A DNA stretch of 64,000 nt from contig OZ234494.1 in the NCBI GenBank assembly GCA_965153455.1, forward strand, positions 12,772,001 to 12,836,000, read 5' to 3'. The number at the start of each line of letters is the position of its first letter. Position 1 is the stretch's first letter. Made by a program: the position numbers and the translations under genes. This DNA comes from Sphagnum compactum. Lineage: Eukaryota; Bryophyta; Sphagnopsida; Sphagnales. Under the pieces are notes generated by a model, which saw only the letters and a program-made list of their open reading frames with translations, made no database searches and had not been told where the DNA came from. This document shows, piece by piece, positions 52,201-64,000 of this stretch.

Positions 52201-55200
52201 GCACTTCTGGAAAAGTGCTGCAATTTTTGATACAAAACAGGGAAAAATAGCTGAGTTGTCAGAAGGAAACTGACTGTACATCAAGGTAGAGGGATCAAAC
52301 AAACAAGAAATAAGAGTAGGGAAAAGCTCATGGAAAAAACAAAGAAGTTGGGAAATTAAACAACTGCATCATTCAGCAAGTAATGTCTGTGTGAATGTTT
52401 TTCTAGTTCCCTCATCTTGACTGAAAATCCTCATTTTACCTGAAAGAAGAAATCTCCCTGCACTAAGCAAATTGAGATTGGTAGTTTTAACAGCTTACAA
52501 ATGGGATCATTCATGGCTTTTGATTCAGCACTTGCAATAATGAGGACCTGCTTCCTTAAAGAAAGAAGTTGCATTTGTGGGGTCTCAAACTTCTCAAATG
52601 TATGAAATACATCCCTCGTGACCAAACGGTAAACAGTCCCATCACATGTTCGTCCTGTTCTTCCCTTTCGTTGTTCTGCCTTCGCATCCACACAAAATGT
52701 TTTCAGAAAAGCCACTCTCCATACTAAAACAACCTAAGCACCTACTATAATCAAGAAATAGGAACATTTGCTACATCAAGAATGGTGAGATGATTGGACA
52801 AAAGGTGCATCTTTGAAAGAGATTTCAATGTAACTTCAAACAACCAAAAAAATGACCTGAGATTGTGATATCCACATGAGACGAGAACAATGTAGCTGTT
52901 TGACAGTGTCCCAATATATTTCAACAGAGCGGCAAGAATCAATAACAAAGGAAACTCCTGGAATTGTCACAGATGATTCGGCAACATTTGTTGCCAGAAT
53001 GACCTGCCATGAAGAGCAAGCCAGGGTTAGATAGAAATGTGTACAAGCCAAAACTTTATCACCCTGCACAGGTGAGACTTCACACCAAGCACTTGAATAA
53101 GCTCCATCATTCCACACATAGGTGAGACCTTCATAACTTAGACCATCTCTGACCAAAATGACTTGTAAACAAGGACCTAGCATGTGATCCAGATTGGTTG
53201 CTACATTCCAAACCACACCCTTGATTGCAGAAATGAGAAGCAGCCACACAAGATGAATAATTATATTTCAAGCAGGGAGTTATATTTAAGGTTTCTCAAT
53301 ATTTCACACCAAAATAGATGCTAGGATTGAAACAAAGATCAGAATTGCAGTGAAACAAAAATCTAAATGACAAACCTTGCGGTTAAAGTTACAAGCAACC
53401 TCCATAGCTTTCAAGGAGTGTTCCATATCAATGCTGCTGTGGAGAGCATACAGACGAAAAGACAATCCTGTTGCTGTCAGAAGGGACCATTGCTGCTCCA
53501 AGGCTCGGTAAGTCGGTAGAAAAACAAGGACACTCTTTGAGATATCAGTCTCATTCTCATGGAGGTGGACAATAAGGTCCCGAATCATTGAGAATGTTGC
53601 AAGCCCTATATCTGTATTACATTCTGCTGGAGTTGGGTCAATTTGCATTTTAGTGAGCACAGCAACATGTTCTGCCCGGTTGCCTAGCTGGTCAACCACC
53701 TGCAGAAAGTCAGTTAAGTCAGTCACTTTTGAGCATTTAGGGTCAAAGTTATTTCAACATTGCAAGGTGTAGAGTTTTGGTGAACTCCCCTCTGTCAGTA
53801 TGTGCACTCCAGAGGTGCTCCTGTACTCTATAAAGGGACATGCAACATCTTTCTTATGGGAAATCTGTAACTTCATCTGAACATAAATTTTTGAGACAGT
53901 GAACTCAAACAACTGATAGCTAGAATAGGTGGCCTTACTCAGGTGTAAGTGAGGAACTCACATTTTCCAAGTACTTGAGTTTTGTCCGCAGCAAACAACT
54001 CTGGAGAGAACTTGCTATATTTGGGATGGCAATCATCTCAAGCCTGTCCTCTTTGCCAAGCTCACTAAAATACTCCTTATATCTCTGGAAATCTGCTGTT
54101 GCAGACATTAGAACCAACCTGAAAAAAGGACAAATACTTAGCTCTTTTAATCAGGACTTTTACCTGGAAAGTTAAAACTATCAAAAAACTCTGGAGACAG
54201 TATGCAAGCTGAGGATGAAAAAGCAAGTTCTACTGAAACTGCATGTTAATAATATTCTCTACAATGTTCCCTTTTCTGTGTCTTGCATGGTGAGGGAAGT
54301 GCAGTACCGGATATTGGAATTCCGAAGCATCAGCTGCTTCGCACAAGTCAAGACCAAGTCTGATTCAACAGAGCGCTCGTGCACTTCATCCAAAACAACA
54401 ACTTTATATCGAGCCAGAGCTGCCACGCCATTAGTCCTGAGCTCCTCTAAAAGAATTCCTGCTGTTTCAAATACAATCTTGGACCTGCAACAGGTATTTA
54501 TGTATGCGACCATCTTCTAGCATTAGCTACAATTTCCAGCAAATGTAGCTTCTCTCCACATCAGATAAACATGGTGTGTTGCATATGTCTGATGTTTGCC
54601 CAGTAGGACTGACTTGGTTTCTAAGTCATGTCCTTGTCAAGTGATTAGGTTGTTTGCATGGATAAGAATTTCAATGTCTGCAGGACTTTGCAACCAAGAA
54701 ACCATAGATTTGTCTGGTGCAGGAGGATTAGCACAGTACTTGGAGGATGAGATATTTAGCTGCCCAATGTGATAGCCGACCTCCTGCCCAAGAACACAGC
54801 CCCGTTCCTTGGCAACACGCTTTGCTACTGCCACAACAGCGAGCCTTCGAGGCTGTGTGCATAACACTGGCGCCAGGCCTTCCTCCAAGAGCATCTGAGG
54901 AACCTGAGAGCTCTTACCTACAAAACAACAATCACCAATGAATAATTCAGCAAATTGTAGAAACAAAAGTTTAGATCATACCGGAACTTCAGAAAGTCCA
55001 GAGAGATTACACTACAGTTTGCAACTTCTTCCAAGTCGATCGGTTTTCAGCGGCGTGATTCGGTCAAGATGGATTCTAGACAAGAGATGGCATACGACCT
55101 TCCAATTGCTCACTTCTCCACAACGCTGAAAGCGATAATGTCATTCTAAGACATCATCGACGGCGTTCTGAGCATCACATACCTATGCCGTAGCAGCAGG

Positions 55201-55656
55201 CGTCCACACTGAGCTTACAAGAACGTCTTCCAAAACCTCCTCATTAAACCCCACAGAATACCGACAAATCCAAGGAAGGAAAATCTTGGCTCAACATGTT
55301 GGCGTACAAAGCCAGAATCTCACGAAAACGGAACAATCTCTCTTGAACAATGACAAATCCCGCCAAGAAAATCCAAATTAGAAACACAAGAAGATATTGA
55401 CGAGTTTCGAGCTCCTTTTCCCATCTCACTGACTCACAAAACAAACCACAGCGAGGTAGAAAATGAAACCAGAAGAGAGAAAGAGAGAGAGAAATAGACA
55501 AGAAAAGAAAAGAGAAAGTGCCGACGGAAGTATACCAGATCCGGTGAAGCCACAGATGAGAGTAACACGATTCAATTTGATTTTGTCGATGATGCGCTCC
55601 TTCAACCGCCGCACAGGCAGCGTGCGATCTCCGATGCGCATCCTCTCCGCTGGCAT
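49276..55656 (-). CDS. DEAH-box RNA helicase with two CCCH zinc fingers and a BMT5-like (DUF2431) domain
   Basis: Exons (-): 55656-55536, 54917-54740, 54484-54308, 54118-53962, 53699-53376, 53003-52857, 52679-52499, 52217-51928, 51800-51675, 51377-51209, 50957-50686, 50538-50362, 50222-49599, 49472-49371, 49305-49276; 1024 residues in one frame. Helicase core: GFTGSGKSS 36-44 (Walker A), DEVH 132-135, SAT 164-166, VLVFLPTY, TNVAESSVTIPG from 324, QRKGRTGRT 371-379. CCCH fingers: C739-C747-C753-H757 (x7-x5-x3) and C766-C775-C781-H785 (x8-x5-x3). The C-terminus has GEGDFSF at 838-844 and WNFPF, the SAM-binding signature of 25S rRNA uridine-N3 methyltransferase-like proteins. Helicase plus CCCH matches plant proteins such as Arabidopsis At2g47680 (C3H31). 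RNA unwinding is expected; methylation is untested. Intron 10 uses a GC donor. The last exon (10 codons) is the weakest call. Confidence 0.9.
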
Positions 55657-55721
55657 TATTCTTGCACTCCTTGGGACTCACTCGGTTGGCGCCAAGAGAG
55701 AGGAGACGAAGGACGAGACTC

Positions 55722-55752
55722 TCTCTCTCTCTCTCTCTCGCGCGCGCGGAGG
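55722..55752. promoter_or_regulatory. CT/CG-dinucleotide run in helicase 5' leader or promoter
   Basis: A (CT)9 run followed by CGCGCGCG on the plus strand, 66-96 bp upstream of the ATG at 55656, i.e. GAGA-type sequence on the coding strand. Comparable runs precede the FHA gene. It may mark the core promoter or leader. Confidence 0.35.
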
Positions 55753-55869
55753 AGAGGCGCCCGCACGTAGTTCACAAAAACCAACGACACACTATAGACC
55801 GCACGAAGACCAGTGAGCGCCAAGAAAGCCAAGGGAAGCGCAGCAGCAGGAAGACGGCGCATTTACTAC

Positions 55870-57590
55870 ACACTTACTAATCAGCCATAATTAGTCAAGT
55901 ACCCACTAATCTCGTTAATTAGATAAAGGCATAACTTACCAGACGAAATAGAAACTCTTAATCAAATCACTCAACTGGTGACTTAATCATGATTAGTGAC
56001 TACCTACCTCACTAGTTTAACTCAGGGTACGTATCAAGACAAGAAGTTGTCCACAGCGACCTACCTATGTCGCTCCTTACATTCTCATTTTTTCCGACCT
56101 TCCAACCACCAGCAGGGTAGGTACTTATATTTATCCATTCCTAGCTACCTGCCGACCAATAGGGTGCTTTTTTTCTTACTTATTCCTACATACCTCCCCC
56201 AATAGGGTCAGGATACCTAACTAGCCGAAAATCAGCGCATCAGGTCCTAGGGTATTTACCCATTAAATATCGGGCAGTGGTATCCAAACAAATTTAGAGT
56301 CTGCCCGGATTAAAGAGGGTAAATATGTGCGGAATAATCGCGGTGAAAGTAATCGCCGCCAGCGCCCCTGTCCACCTCCTTCACCAGTCCGGTTCACCAT
56401 GAATGAATTACCTAAACCCTACCTAATACAAAAGCAAAACTCCTTTTGGCTTTACTGAGTACTTCTAATTATCTGTAATTACTTCTAATTTCAATATATC
56501 TCCAATTTCTTTAAAATAATTTACTCAATTTTACAAAAAAAATAGATTTGATTTTAGTTATATGATATTAATCTGTCTCAAACCCAAATTACTAAACATT
56601 AGTCTCTATAGCACTATGGCCCTAATAATCCATTTTTTCTTATGAAAAAAGTGTGAGCCTAAAGGGCTTTAATGTGGAAGGAGAGATACATATGTATTTG
56701 TCATGTAGGTGAGGTGGCAATCATCCATAGGCTGATTTTTAAAATTATATAAATATATGTATATAAACATATTGACATTTTTTGGCTACCTACTTGTTGA
56801 AATCCGGTGATTTTCAAAGATTTTTTTGGAATTTTGGACCTTTTTTTTTCGGAAGATTAGTAAACAAACAAAAACTTTCAAACTACATGTATCACAAAAT
56901 TTCGCAGGCAAAAAAAAGGTTGATATGTATATATGATATGAGTCTTTGATTCCACTTTGTAGGGAGGAATATATTATATGTGGTAATTGGTGTTAAAGAA
57001 TGTTCAGAAGTGTTAGGAGCATAATAACTTAACAAGAAATCTTCAAAAAAATTCAATTAAAAGGATAATGTTAGTTAGCAATCCATAAAAGGGTTTTTAA
57101 ACTCAATGTTAACATTGTGTACTGATGTTCCCTAATAGATAAATATCATATGTAGTCACCTATCCATCCATTCACTTATCTATCATTTTTCAATACAATA
57201 AAAAAAACAATGTGCACAAAAAACTTACCATCATCACAAGTGCAAATGATCATTTGAAAATGTTAGGGTTTAACATGACCTAATTATTAATAAGAGTTGT
57301 AACAAGGAATAATGGTGTAAAAAATTAATTTACTATTATAATTTATGATAAGTAAGTTTAAGCTCCAAATAGCTAGATTTTTAAGAAAAATGTAGATTGG
57401 TGTTAGGGGACTTAACATTAGAGTCATTAACACCAAGTATGATTGGAGCTTAAGAGTTTGATTTGCTGAATGGAAGTTAGAAATTATAACATCCTAGTCA
57501 TTAGGTGAGTGGGTGTGTACTCACACCATTCAATTTCTATAACTTGTACATGTAAAATTTGTGGCACTATGGCAGCTCATTGCTTATTGA
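55870..57590. other. Gene-free AT-rich region downstream of the last gene
   Basis: No coding sequence recognised. 55.87-56.25 kb has short TACCTACC-rich text; the rest is AT-rich without clear repeats. Confidence 0.6.
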
Positions 57591-57689
57591 TGGTGACAAA
57601 TGGTGCAGACCTTCTACCACTAAAAAAATTTTGGCACTAAAACGTCACTAATTACACTAAGTGGTGACCCGAGGAATGAAAATCCGAGG

Positions 57690-57885
57690 AAGAAAAAAAA
57701 TAGTTAACTTAGAGGTTGTCACAACCTGAGGATGAAAAAAAATAGTTAACTTAGAGGTTGTCACAACCCGAGGATGAAAAAAAATAGTTAACTTAGAGGT
57801 TGTCACAACCCGAGGATGAAAAAAAAAAGTTAACTTAGGAGTTGTCACAACCCGAGGATGAAAAAAAAATAGTTAACTTAGTTAA
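57690..57885. repeat. 42-bp tandem array 1
   Basis: About five units of 42 bp (GAGGATG + A7-9 + TAGTTAACTTAGAGG + TTGTCACAACCC). Units are near identical apart from poly-A length and single substitutions. Confidence 0.9.
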
Positions 57886-58009
57886 CTACTGTAGTGGAAA
57901 AAGTCTGAAGAATTTCTGCTGGCAACCCTTGCAAACCTTCTACCATTAAAAATTTTTGGCACTAAAACGCCACTAACTACACTAAGTGGTAACCCGAGGA
58001 ATGAAAATC

Positions 58010-58330
58010 CGAGGAAGAAAAAAAATAGTTAACTTAGAGGTTGTCACAACCCGAGGATGAAAAAAAATAGTTAACTTAGAGGTTGTCACAACCCGAGGAT
58101 GAAAAAAAATAGTTAACTTAGAGGTTGTCACAACCCGAGGATGAAAAAAATAGTTAACTTAGAGGTTGTCACAACCCGAGGATGAAAAAAAATAGTTAAC
58201 TTAGAGGTTGTCACAACCCGAGGATGAAAAAAAAAAGTTAACTTAAAGGTTGTCACAACCCGAGGATGAAAAAAAATAGTTAACTTAGCGATTGTCACAA
58301 CCCGAATATGAAAAAAAATAGTTAAAGTAG
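58010..58330. repeat. 42-bp tandem array 2
   Basis: About seven to eight units of the same 42-bp repeat as in array 1, again with variable poly-A length. The last unit reads AATATG instead of GAGGATG and runs into the right terminal repeat. Confidence 0.9.
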
Positions 58331-58544
58331 TTAACTTTGTAGTGGTAGAAGGTCTGAAATGGTGTGCATGCAAACTAAACACTATATGATTGCTCCTAGT
58401 CCAAGGTCTGCTTTAATTTGAGTGTAAAGGCCTGAAAATAGGGGGAGGCAAGTGGGAAATGGGACTTTCATTTAAATGGTGGAAGGTCTCCTTGTATGAT
58501 CTACATACATCTTAAAACATTACGAATACCTAAAAGGATAAAAA

Positions 58545-60090
58545 CTCAAAAGAAATTTCATGCAACCAATGGGAGGGCTCAGCATGCACTCAAAGTGCCT
58601 TGATTCTTTTTTCTTTTAAGTTTTGGGTTGGGGAGGGTGGCGGCAGATTCTTTTTCCTTTTTTCCTTTGTTCCCAATGGGTTTTCAATATGTTCCCTAGG
58701 TTCTCAATGTGTTCCCCAAGGGTGTTCCCAATAGCACCTCACTTTAATCCCATATGTTTTGCCCAAAGTCCTCCCCTTCTCACCTATATAGGTGGGCCAA
58801 AGGGGGAGGCACTTCATCTTCTCATAGAATCTTCTATTGTGGGGAGCCTCCATAGTTTCAACTTCTTTTGCCATGGGCCAATCAAATTGGCTTATCGCCC
58901 AAAAATAAATTTTTTTAAAAATTTGGACTTGTGAAGCACCCCCAACTAATCTAATATATTAATTCAGTAAGTCTCTGTGTCTGTGACGGAGGTTTTGGGG
59001 GGTGGGGGAGGGATGTCACCCGGTGAAGCAGCGGGTGACAGGGACAGAGGTTTTGGGGGGTGGGTGGAGGGAAGGGGGGGGGGGGAGAGGAAGGGGATTT
59101 TTTGGCCAGTTGTGTTTGGTGTGGAGAGTGGATTGTCCACTGTTCAATTTCCACTTGGATAGTAGATAGTCCTTTCCATGCATGCTTTGTCAAATGTTGT
59201 CCTCCTTTCACCCCATTAAAGCCGAATGACGGGATAGATGAAATGTCCATCCGGTAATAGACGGATGACGGGATGCATGAAATGTTCGTTCGGCTTAATT
59301 AGACGGATGACGGGATGGATGAAATGTCCATCCGGTAATAGACGGATGATGAGATGCATGAAATGTCCGTCCGGTTTAAATGGATGAAATGTTTGGAATC
59401 CATTCAGCACGGAGGGGGGGGGCCAGCACGGGGCGGGAAGTTAATTATATATAACAGGGGAACGGGGGGGGTCGACAGGGTAAAGAACCGGAGTGGGCAA
59501 TGGGAAGGACCATGCGGGGGGGAGCTCGACGGGTGCATTATGCACCAGGTACACACTAGTTAAAATGAAACAGAATAAGTAGGGTGTTCTTTGCAAGGGG
59601 TATTACCTCAGGCCAAAAATGGTGACGAACTCTTTTGGTAATAGAAATTTCATTTGGCCAATAGGAAGGCCCAAGCATGCATTCAAGGTGCCTTGCTTTT
59701 TTTCCTTTTAAGTTTGTTTGGGGGCGGGGGGGGGGGGGAGAAGATTTTTTATCATTTTTCCCTAGTTACCAATGTTCCCACTATGTTCCCGTTAAGTTCC
59801 CATCAGGTTCTCAATATGTCCCCTAGTTCCCAATGTGTTCCCCAACATGTTCTTCATAGCACCTCCCTTTTATCCCATATGCTTTGCCAAATGTTGTCCT
59901 CCTTTCACTTATTTAGCTGGGCCAAAGGGGGGGAACTCTACACTTCAAGATAAAACCTTTTATATTTGGGAGCCACAATGGTTCCTTATTTTCCCCCTTT
60001 AAAAGTGATGGGCCAATCAAATTGGATCATTGCAAAAATAAATATATAGAACTTGGGAGGCATCTCATCTAATTAATAGGAGAGGTCAAT
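58545..60090. repeat. Pair of related dispersed-repeat copies around a G-rich core
   Basis: 58545-58960 and 59635-60090 are diverged copies of one sequence: GAAATTTCAT start, CAAAGTGCCTTG / CAAGGTGCCTTG, G-rich run, repeated GTTCCCAATGTGTTCCC-like words, TGGGCCAAAGGGGG, and GGGCCAATCAAATTGG near the end. A third fragment (CTTTGTCAAATGTTGTCCTC) is at 59185-59210. No coding capacity. Confidence 0.75.
59216..59392. repeat. Short tandem array of ATGACGGGAT...CATCCGGT units
   Basis: Four units of about 36-50 bp, each GGATGACGGGATGCATGAAA-like followed by TGTCCATCCGGT-like text. The GGATG and CATCC ends of a unit are complementary, so each can fold as a short hairpin. One and a half related units lie at 10135-10190. 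Confidence 0.8.
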
Positions 60091-63000
60091 ATGAATACTC
60101 AATACAAGAACTAAGCTGGTATGTTTGAAACTAGATAATTTATTGTGCAATTTGTGGAGTTCCTTAGTGGGGACAATTCCAAAACTTTGGATAAAAACCC
60201 AATACTTGAAATCAAAAATTAGCCTACCGATATATTCGGGTAGGTTCTACAATAAATAATTATGAGTAAATAAATTTTATAATTTTGAGATATTCTCAAG
60301 GAACCAGCACCCCCTTGGTACCCTGCCAAAATCTCAATTTTCATTTAAATATTTTTTAAAATATTATAAATATCCAATGGTTCAACTAAATCAAGGGCAC
60401 TAAATTGAAAATCTATCATTTTTTGGGCTTAATATCACCATTAAAAGGCCTTTGTAAAAAAGGTGGAAATACCATCATGGATGCTAGGTCACCTTGGGAA
60501 AATGTCAAATGTTATAAAATGAAAATAAATGATTGTTGAACGATTTTGGGGTGTTAGTTTAGTTGATAAATTAGGTCCCAATTAATTAAGGATGAATTAC
60601 ATTGCTTAGTTGTTTAGGTTTTTGTTTTGAACCAATTTAAATTTGAACAAAGTTTAAGATATTTTGTGAATGGGATATTAACTTAATTTGTGTGATCTCA
60701 AATCACCAAAAATGATTTGAGATTCTAGAAAATATGTTTATCATTATTATAGTTTTTTTATGTTATGTAAGTTTTTTTATAAATTTTCTTGGATTTTGTT
60801 TTGTGTTTTTTGGGCTCAATTTCTTGCATTGAAGGTGAATCATACTTTGAATCATCATGTGAGTTCTTAAATTTCGTGCAACCTTAAAATTTTAATTGTT
60901 TGCACAAAGTTTCTTGCAACAAGTGTTGTGGAATAAGTTTTATTTTCAATGTCATGTGATGTGAATTTGTTTTAGTTTTGTCGATTGGTTTAGTTTTGTG
61001 TTGTTTTACAACTAGGTTAGTTGGTTTTATTTGGTTTTTTGTTTTGTGTTTTGTGTTTTACACGAGGATTAACTTGATTGCGAGTTTTAAACAAATGTTG
61101 TGTGCCATGTTGGTTATGTTTTTGTTTGTGAAATTGCAATTGGTAGGAATTGTATTTAGAGGATGCTTCTTGGTTTGTCTTTTGAGCTAAAGAAGTTGCT
61201 CTAAGACTTTTGTGATTTTGTATATGTTTTGGGTTAAAACTCCTTGAGGAGTTGAACCTCAGTCAGGGCTTGGACACAAAAATTTGTTATGTGAAGGAAC
61301 GGACCAGAAAAAAAAAAAAAAAAACCATCAAGGAAGAAGCTTAACTTCTATTATGAAAGGCCTTTTCTTTCGTCCTTCCTTTCTATTTTTTTGTTTCTCC
61401 TCCTTTCTTGTTCTTTTTCCTTCTCCTTGTTGAGGCTAGCTCCATGTGTTTAACATCAAAACAACTCTAATTGCAACAAAAGGAGCAAAGGAAGGGGTTC
61501 ATCATAAGGAATTGCCGATGGGAATAATTGAATTTCATTGTCATCACCATCATGCATTAAAAAATTCTACATTTTCTCCAAACCTCAAAAGTTTGGTTCA
61601 TTTTGGAGGTTTAGTGTACTGAGCTTGGGATAAAGAAATTTGGAGGTTTAGAGTGTACTAAGCTTGGGATAAAGAAATTTAAGGGGTCCAATTTGAACCT
61701 TTCATTTTGTTTTATTTTCCAAACTAAAAGGTCTGGTTCATCTTATCTATAGGTGAACAATGATTTGGTGATAGGTGAATTTTTTGGGACAAGTTGGTGT
61801 TTATGATTAGACATGTCATCACATCATTTCATATTTGAAGTGAAATGATTGTGACTAATTGTTTTTGAAAAGATGAAAATTGAAAAAAAGAATCACAATG
61901 TGAATGACATCATGTGATGTGAAATGTTTTGCGAATGACATCATACAACATGATGGGTGTCCTCACATGACGTGATGGATGACATCATCAAGGGTAATAA
62001 TTTTGTGTTAAATTGGGGATTTGTTGGAAAATTCATCATGGTCACATATCGTCTCTGTTTGGTGTGATTTTTGTGCCATATGGTTTCTACAAAAAAGGCT
62101 ACGCATGTGCAATTTTTCAGAAGTTTTGGAGAAAAAATTGGAAGCCAAAGGGTAATATTCCATTTTGAATTAATTTCCATTTATATGTTGAAAATTCATA
62201 TATCACTCATACAAAGGTGAAATCATGGGTTGTTTGTGCTAATGAGTTATTGGGGAGGAGCATTTTGAATGTGGGAGATTCTAGGCCATTTGGAGACAAA
62301 AAAATTGAACATTTGTGGAAAGGTGGTGTGTGATGTCGATTTTGTGAGCTTTTTAGTATTAATTTCTTGTATTGATAAGCATCCAATCTTGTCACCAACA
62401 TGTGGTGGAAGGTTGTGCCATGCCATCAACAAATGGAAAGACTTTTGAATTCTTGTCATAATTCTTGTGCACGAATCACAAAATTGCTAATTCATGTTGT
62501 ATGATTTGTGCATATCCACTTGTGATTATTGGGTGTGCATGTTCTTATCATTGTGTTAGTTGGGCCATTAGTTCATTTTCAGGGGTCAAGGGGTTTTATA
62601 AGTTGTGTGCCATTGGCCAACTATTTAAGGAACAAACATAAGCTCCTAGGTTGATCTTTTAGGAACTTGTGCATACTACATGGTGGGAAACCCAAGATGA
62701 AAGGTTATGCGCCTTCTCACATGTGCCTTTATTACCATAATGAACATTGGGGTTGTAGTTGGTGTGGTTAATGGTCAGGCATGAAATAAGGTTATTACTT
62801 AAGTTTGACCATTGTGTAGGTCTTGTTTGACCTTTGTTTTGTTTAAACATAGTCACTAGGGTTGAATTGGGGTAGGTTGTATGGAATTGGTGTTGTTATG
62901 AATGTTTTAGATTTGATTAATGATCATCCCATGTTCTATTTGTAATGGTGAAATTGGGTTGATGGCTGATAAACCAGTTTTATTGTGTTCACAACATGCC

Positions 63001-64000
63001 CACGTTTTATTGGCCTTATGAAATGTTTTTGTGGATGTAAGTGCCATAGCCATATAGGTGCAACATCCTTATTATGTTTGTATTATGGGAATCATGGTTT
63101 AAAGGGTAAGTTAAACCACAACAATTTCAACACTTTTTTAGTTTAATGTAATTTGTTACAAGTTCAACAAACTTTGGTTATTTACAAAGGCTTTGGGTGG
63201 GACACACAAGTTAAAGTTCACCATGGAAGGGGCATGTGATATTAGTATAGGGTACATGCTTACTATCACCATGGTTTTTTAGGTGTGGGGTGTGGTTCAA
63301 ACAACTAAAACCACCTTCATCATCATCTAAGGAAAAGTCCTTAGATTTTGAAACAAGTTCCCTTGTGGGAATTGTCACTTAGCCATCGTTGTGATACATG
63401 GAATCCATATATGGAACCACTAAGGGACCCCACCAATATTCCAGGGTGATTGGCACCGTCGAATTAAATGATTTCATCCAACAACTTAAAACAATTGGTG
63501 TGATATGTAACAAATGTGAAATCTCCAACTATTTACACTTTTCATAGCATGGAAAGGTTTATTCCAACATTCGAAAATGCATATTAATGATTATCATGAA
63601 TTTAAATGTGCCCATGAAGTTCAAATTAAGGAGTGGTGTTTGTATTAATCACCTAACTATGTGTTTATTACTAAAATATTTATTTCCACCTTAGGTGTGA
63701 CTACAATAGTCATAAATAGCAGTGTGGCAAATGGCAACATGACTACTGTGTGAGCACATCAGCGTGAGCAGTGAGTTGAACTTTTGTGAGTAACACAAAT
63801 ATTTTTTTAAATTATTTTTGCCACGTCAACTAAATATTCTCCACATAAATAAGAATATTCCATCCATGTGGACAAAATATTATACTAACATGGCAATAAT
63901 AGTCCTTTAATGATACGAAATAGTCATCCAAGTAGACAAAATATGTTATTGGTGACAAGGATGTCATACATAACGTTTGTTGTAGTTATCTGCAATAGAA
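60090..64000. other. Gene-free AT-rich region to the window end
   Basis: No coding sequence recognised. Contains an A18 run near 61305, a 38-bp direct duplication at about 61605-61680 (both copies with GCTTGGGATAAAGAAATTT), and a cluster of ATGACATCAT words at 61900-61990. Frames at 60978-61190 and 62200-62460 show no domain resemblance. Confidence 0.6.

Larger units (their letters stand above)
57606..58356. mobile_element. Composite inverted-repeat (hAT-like MITE) element with internal 42-bp arrays
   Basis: 751-bp element. Perfect 17-bp terminal inverted repeats, CAGACCTTCTACCACTA at 57606-57622 and its inverse at 58340-58356, flanked by a perfect 8-bp direct repeat AAATGGTG (57598-57605 and 58357-58364). 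The interior is two units head-to-tail, each with a left subterminal part (TTTTGGCACTAAAACG..., ACACTAAGTGGT), an array, and a right end with GTTAACTA. At the junction near 57885-57955 sit decayed inner ends (TAGTGGAAAAAGTCTG and CAAACCTTCTACCATTA). No coding capacity. Confidence 0.88.

Noticed and set aside
57657-58330. Regular repeats resembling a CRISPR array
   Set aside because: Units are contiguous 42-bp repeats with no unique spacers, inside an element with inverted ends, in plant nuclear DNA.

Overview
This is nuclear DNA of a land plant. Genes are split by short GT-AG introns, intergenic DNA is AT-rich and full of decayed transposons, and the products are plant-type: a retinoblastoma-related protein, a 4-coumarate:CoA ligase-like enzyme, proteins with organelle-targeting N-termini, and a bifunctional DHFR-TS relic. 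Small introns and RBR and transposase sequences that do not look angiosperm-like make me lean to a non-seed plant (bryophyte, lycophyte or fern), but I cannot name the species from sequence alone.

Layout. 1-2788 (-): 4CL-like acyl-CoA ligase, 3' end cut off by the window, with a minisatellite in its second intron. 3-13 kb: gene-poor; holds a full-length but dead hAT transposon (5473-9411) with an 8-bp target duplication, and a GC-rich islet at 10.5 kb. 15125-23287 (-): complete 18-exon RBR gene with E2F-type sites about 0.9 kb upstream of its ATG. 25.56-26.07 kb: five 100-bp tandem repeats. 28548-30706 (-): small plastid-type FHA protein. 33024-35587 (-): organelle-type protein with a C-terminal J domain and an 11-nt microexon. 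35.85-36.6 kb: telo-box-bearing duplicated segments. 39164-42295 (-): putative plastid DUF2993-like protein. About 42.5-46.34 kb (+): unprocessed DHFR-TS pseudogene, head-to-head with the previous gene. 49276-55656 (-): DEAH helicase carrying two CCCH zinc fingers and a BMT5-like (DUF2431) methyltransferase domain. 56-64 kb: repeats only, including a composite inverted-repeat element (57606-58356) made of two 42-bp-unit arrays.

The genes do not form a pathway. Reading frames and intron phases were followed by hand; every intact gene model closes without a stop (RBR 1045 aa, FHA 213, J-protein 301, DUF2993-like 343, helicase 1024). All intact genes are on the minus strand; the only recognisable plus-strand gene is the DHFR-TS pseudogene.

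Most notable structure outside the genes: a dispersed repeat of about 250-350 bp with eight copies, seven of them in introns and every one in the same orientation as its neighbouring or host gene; the composite MITE at 57.6 kb; and a DHFR-TS copy that decayed largely through CpG-type transitions at functional arginines.
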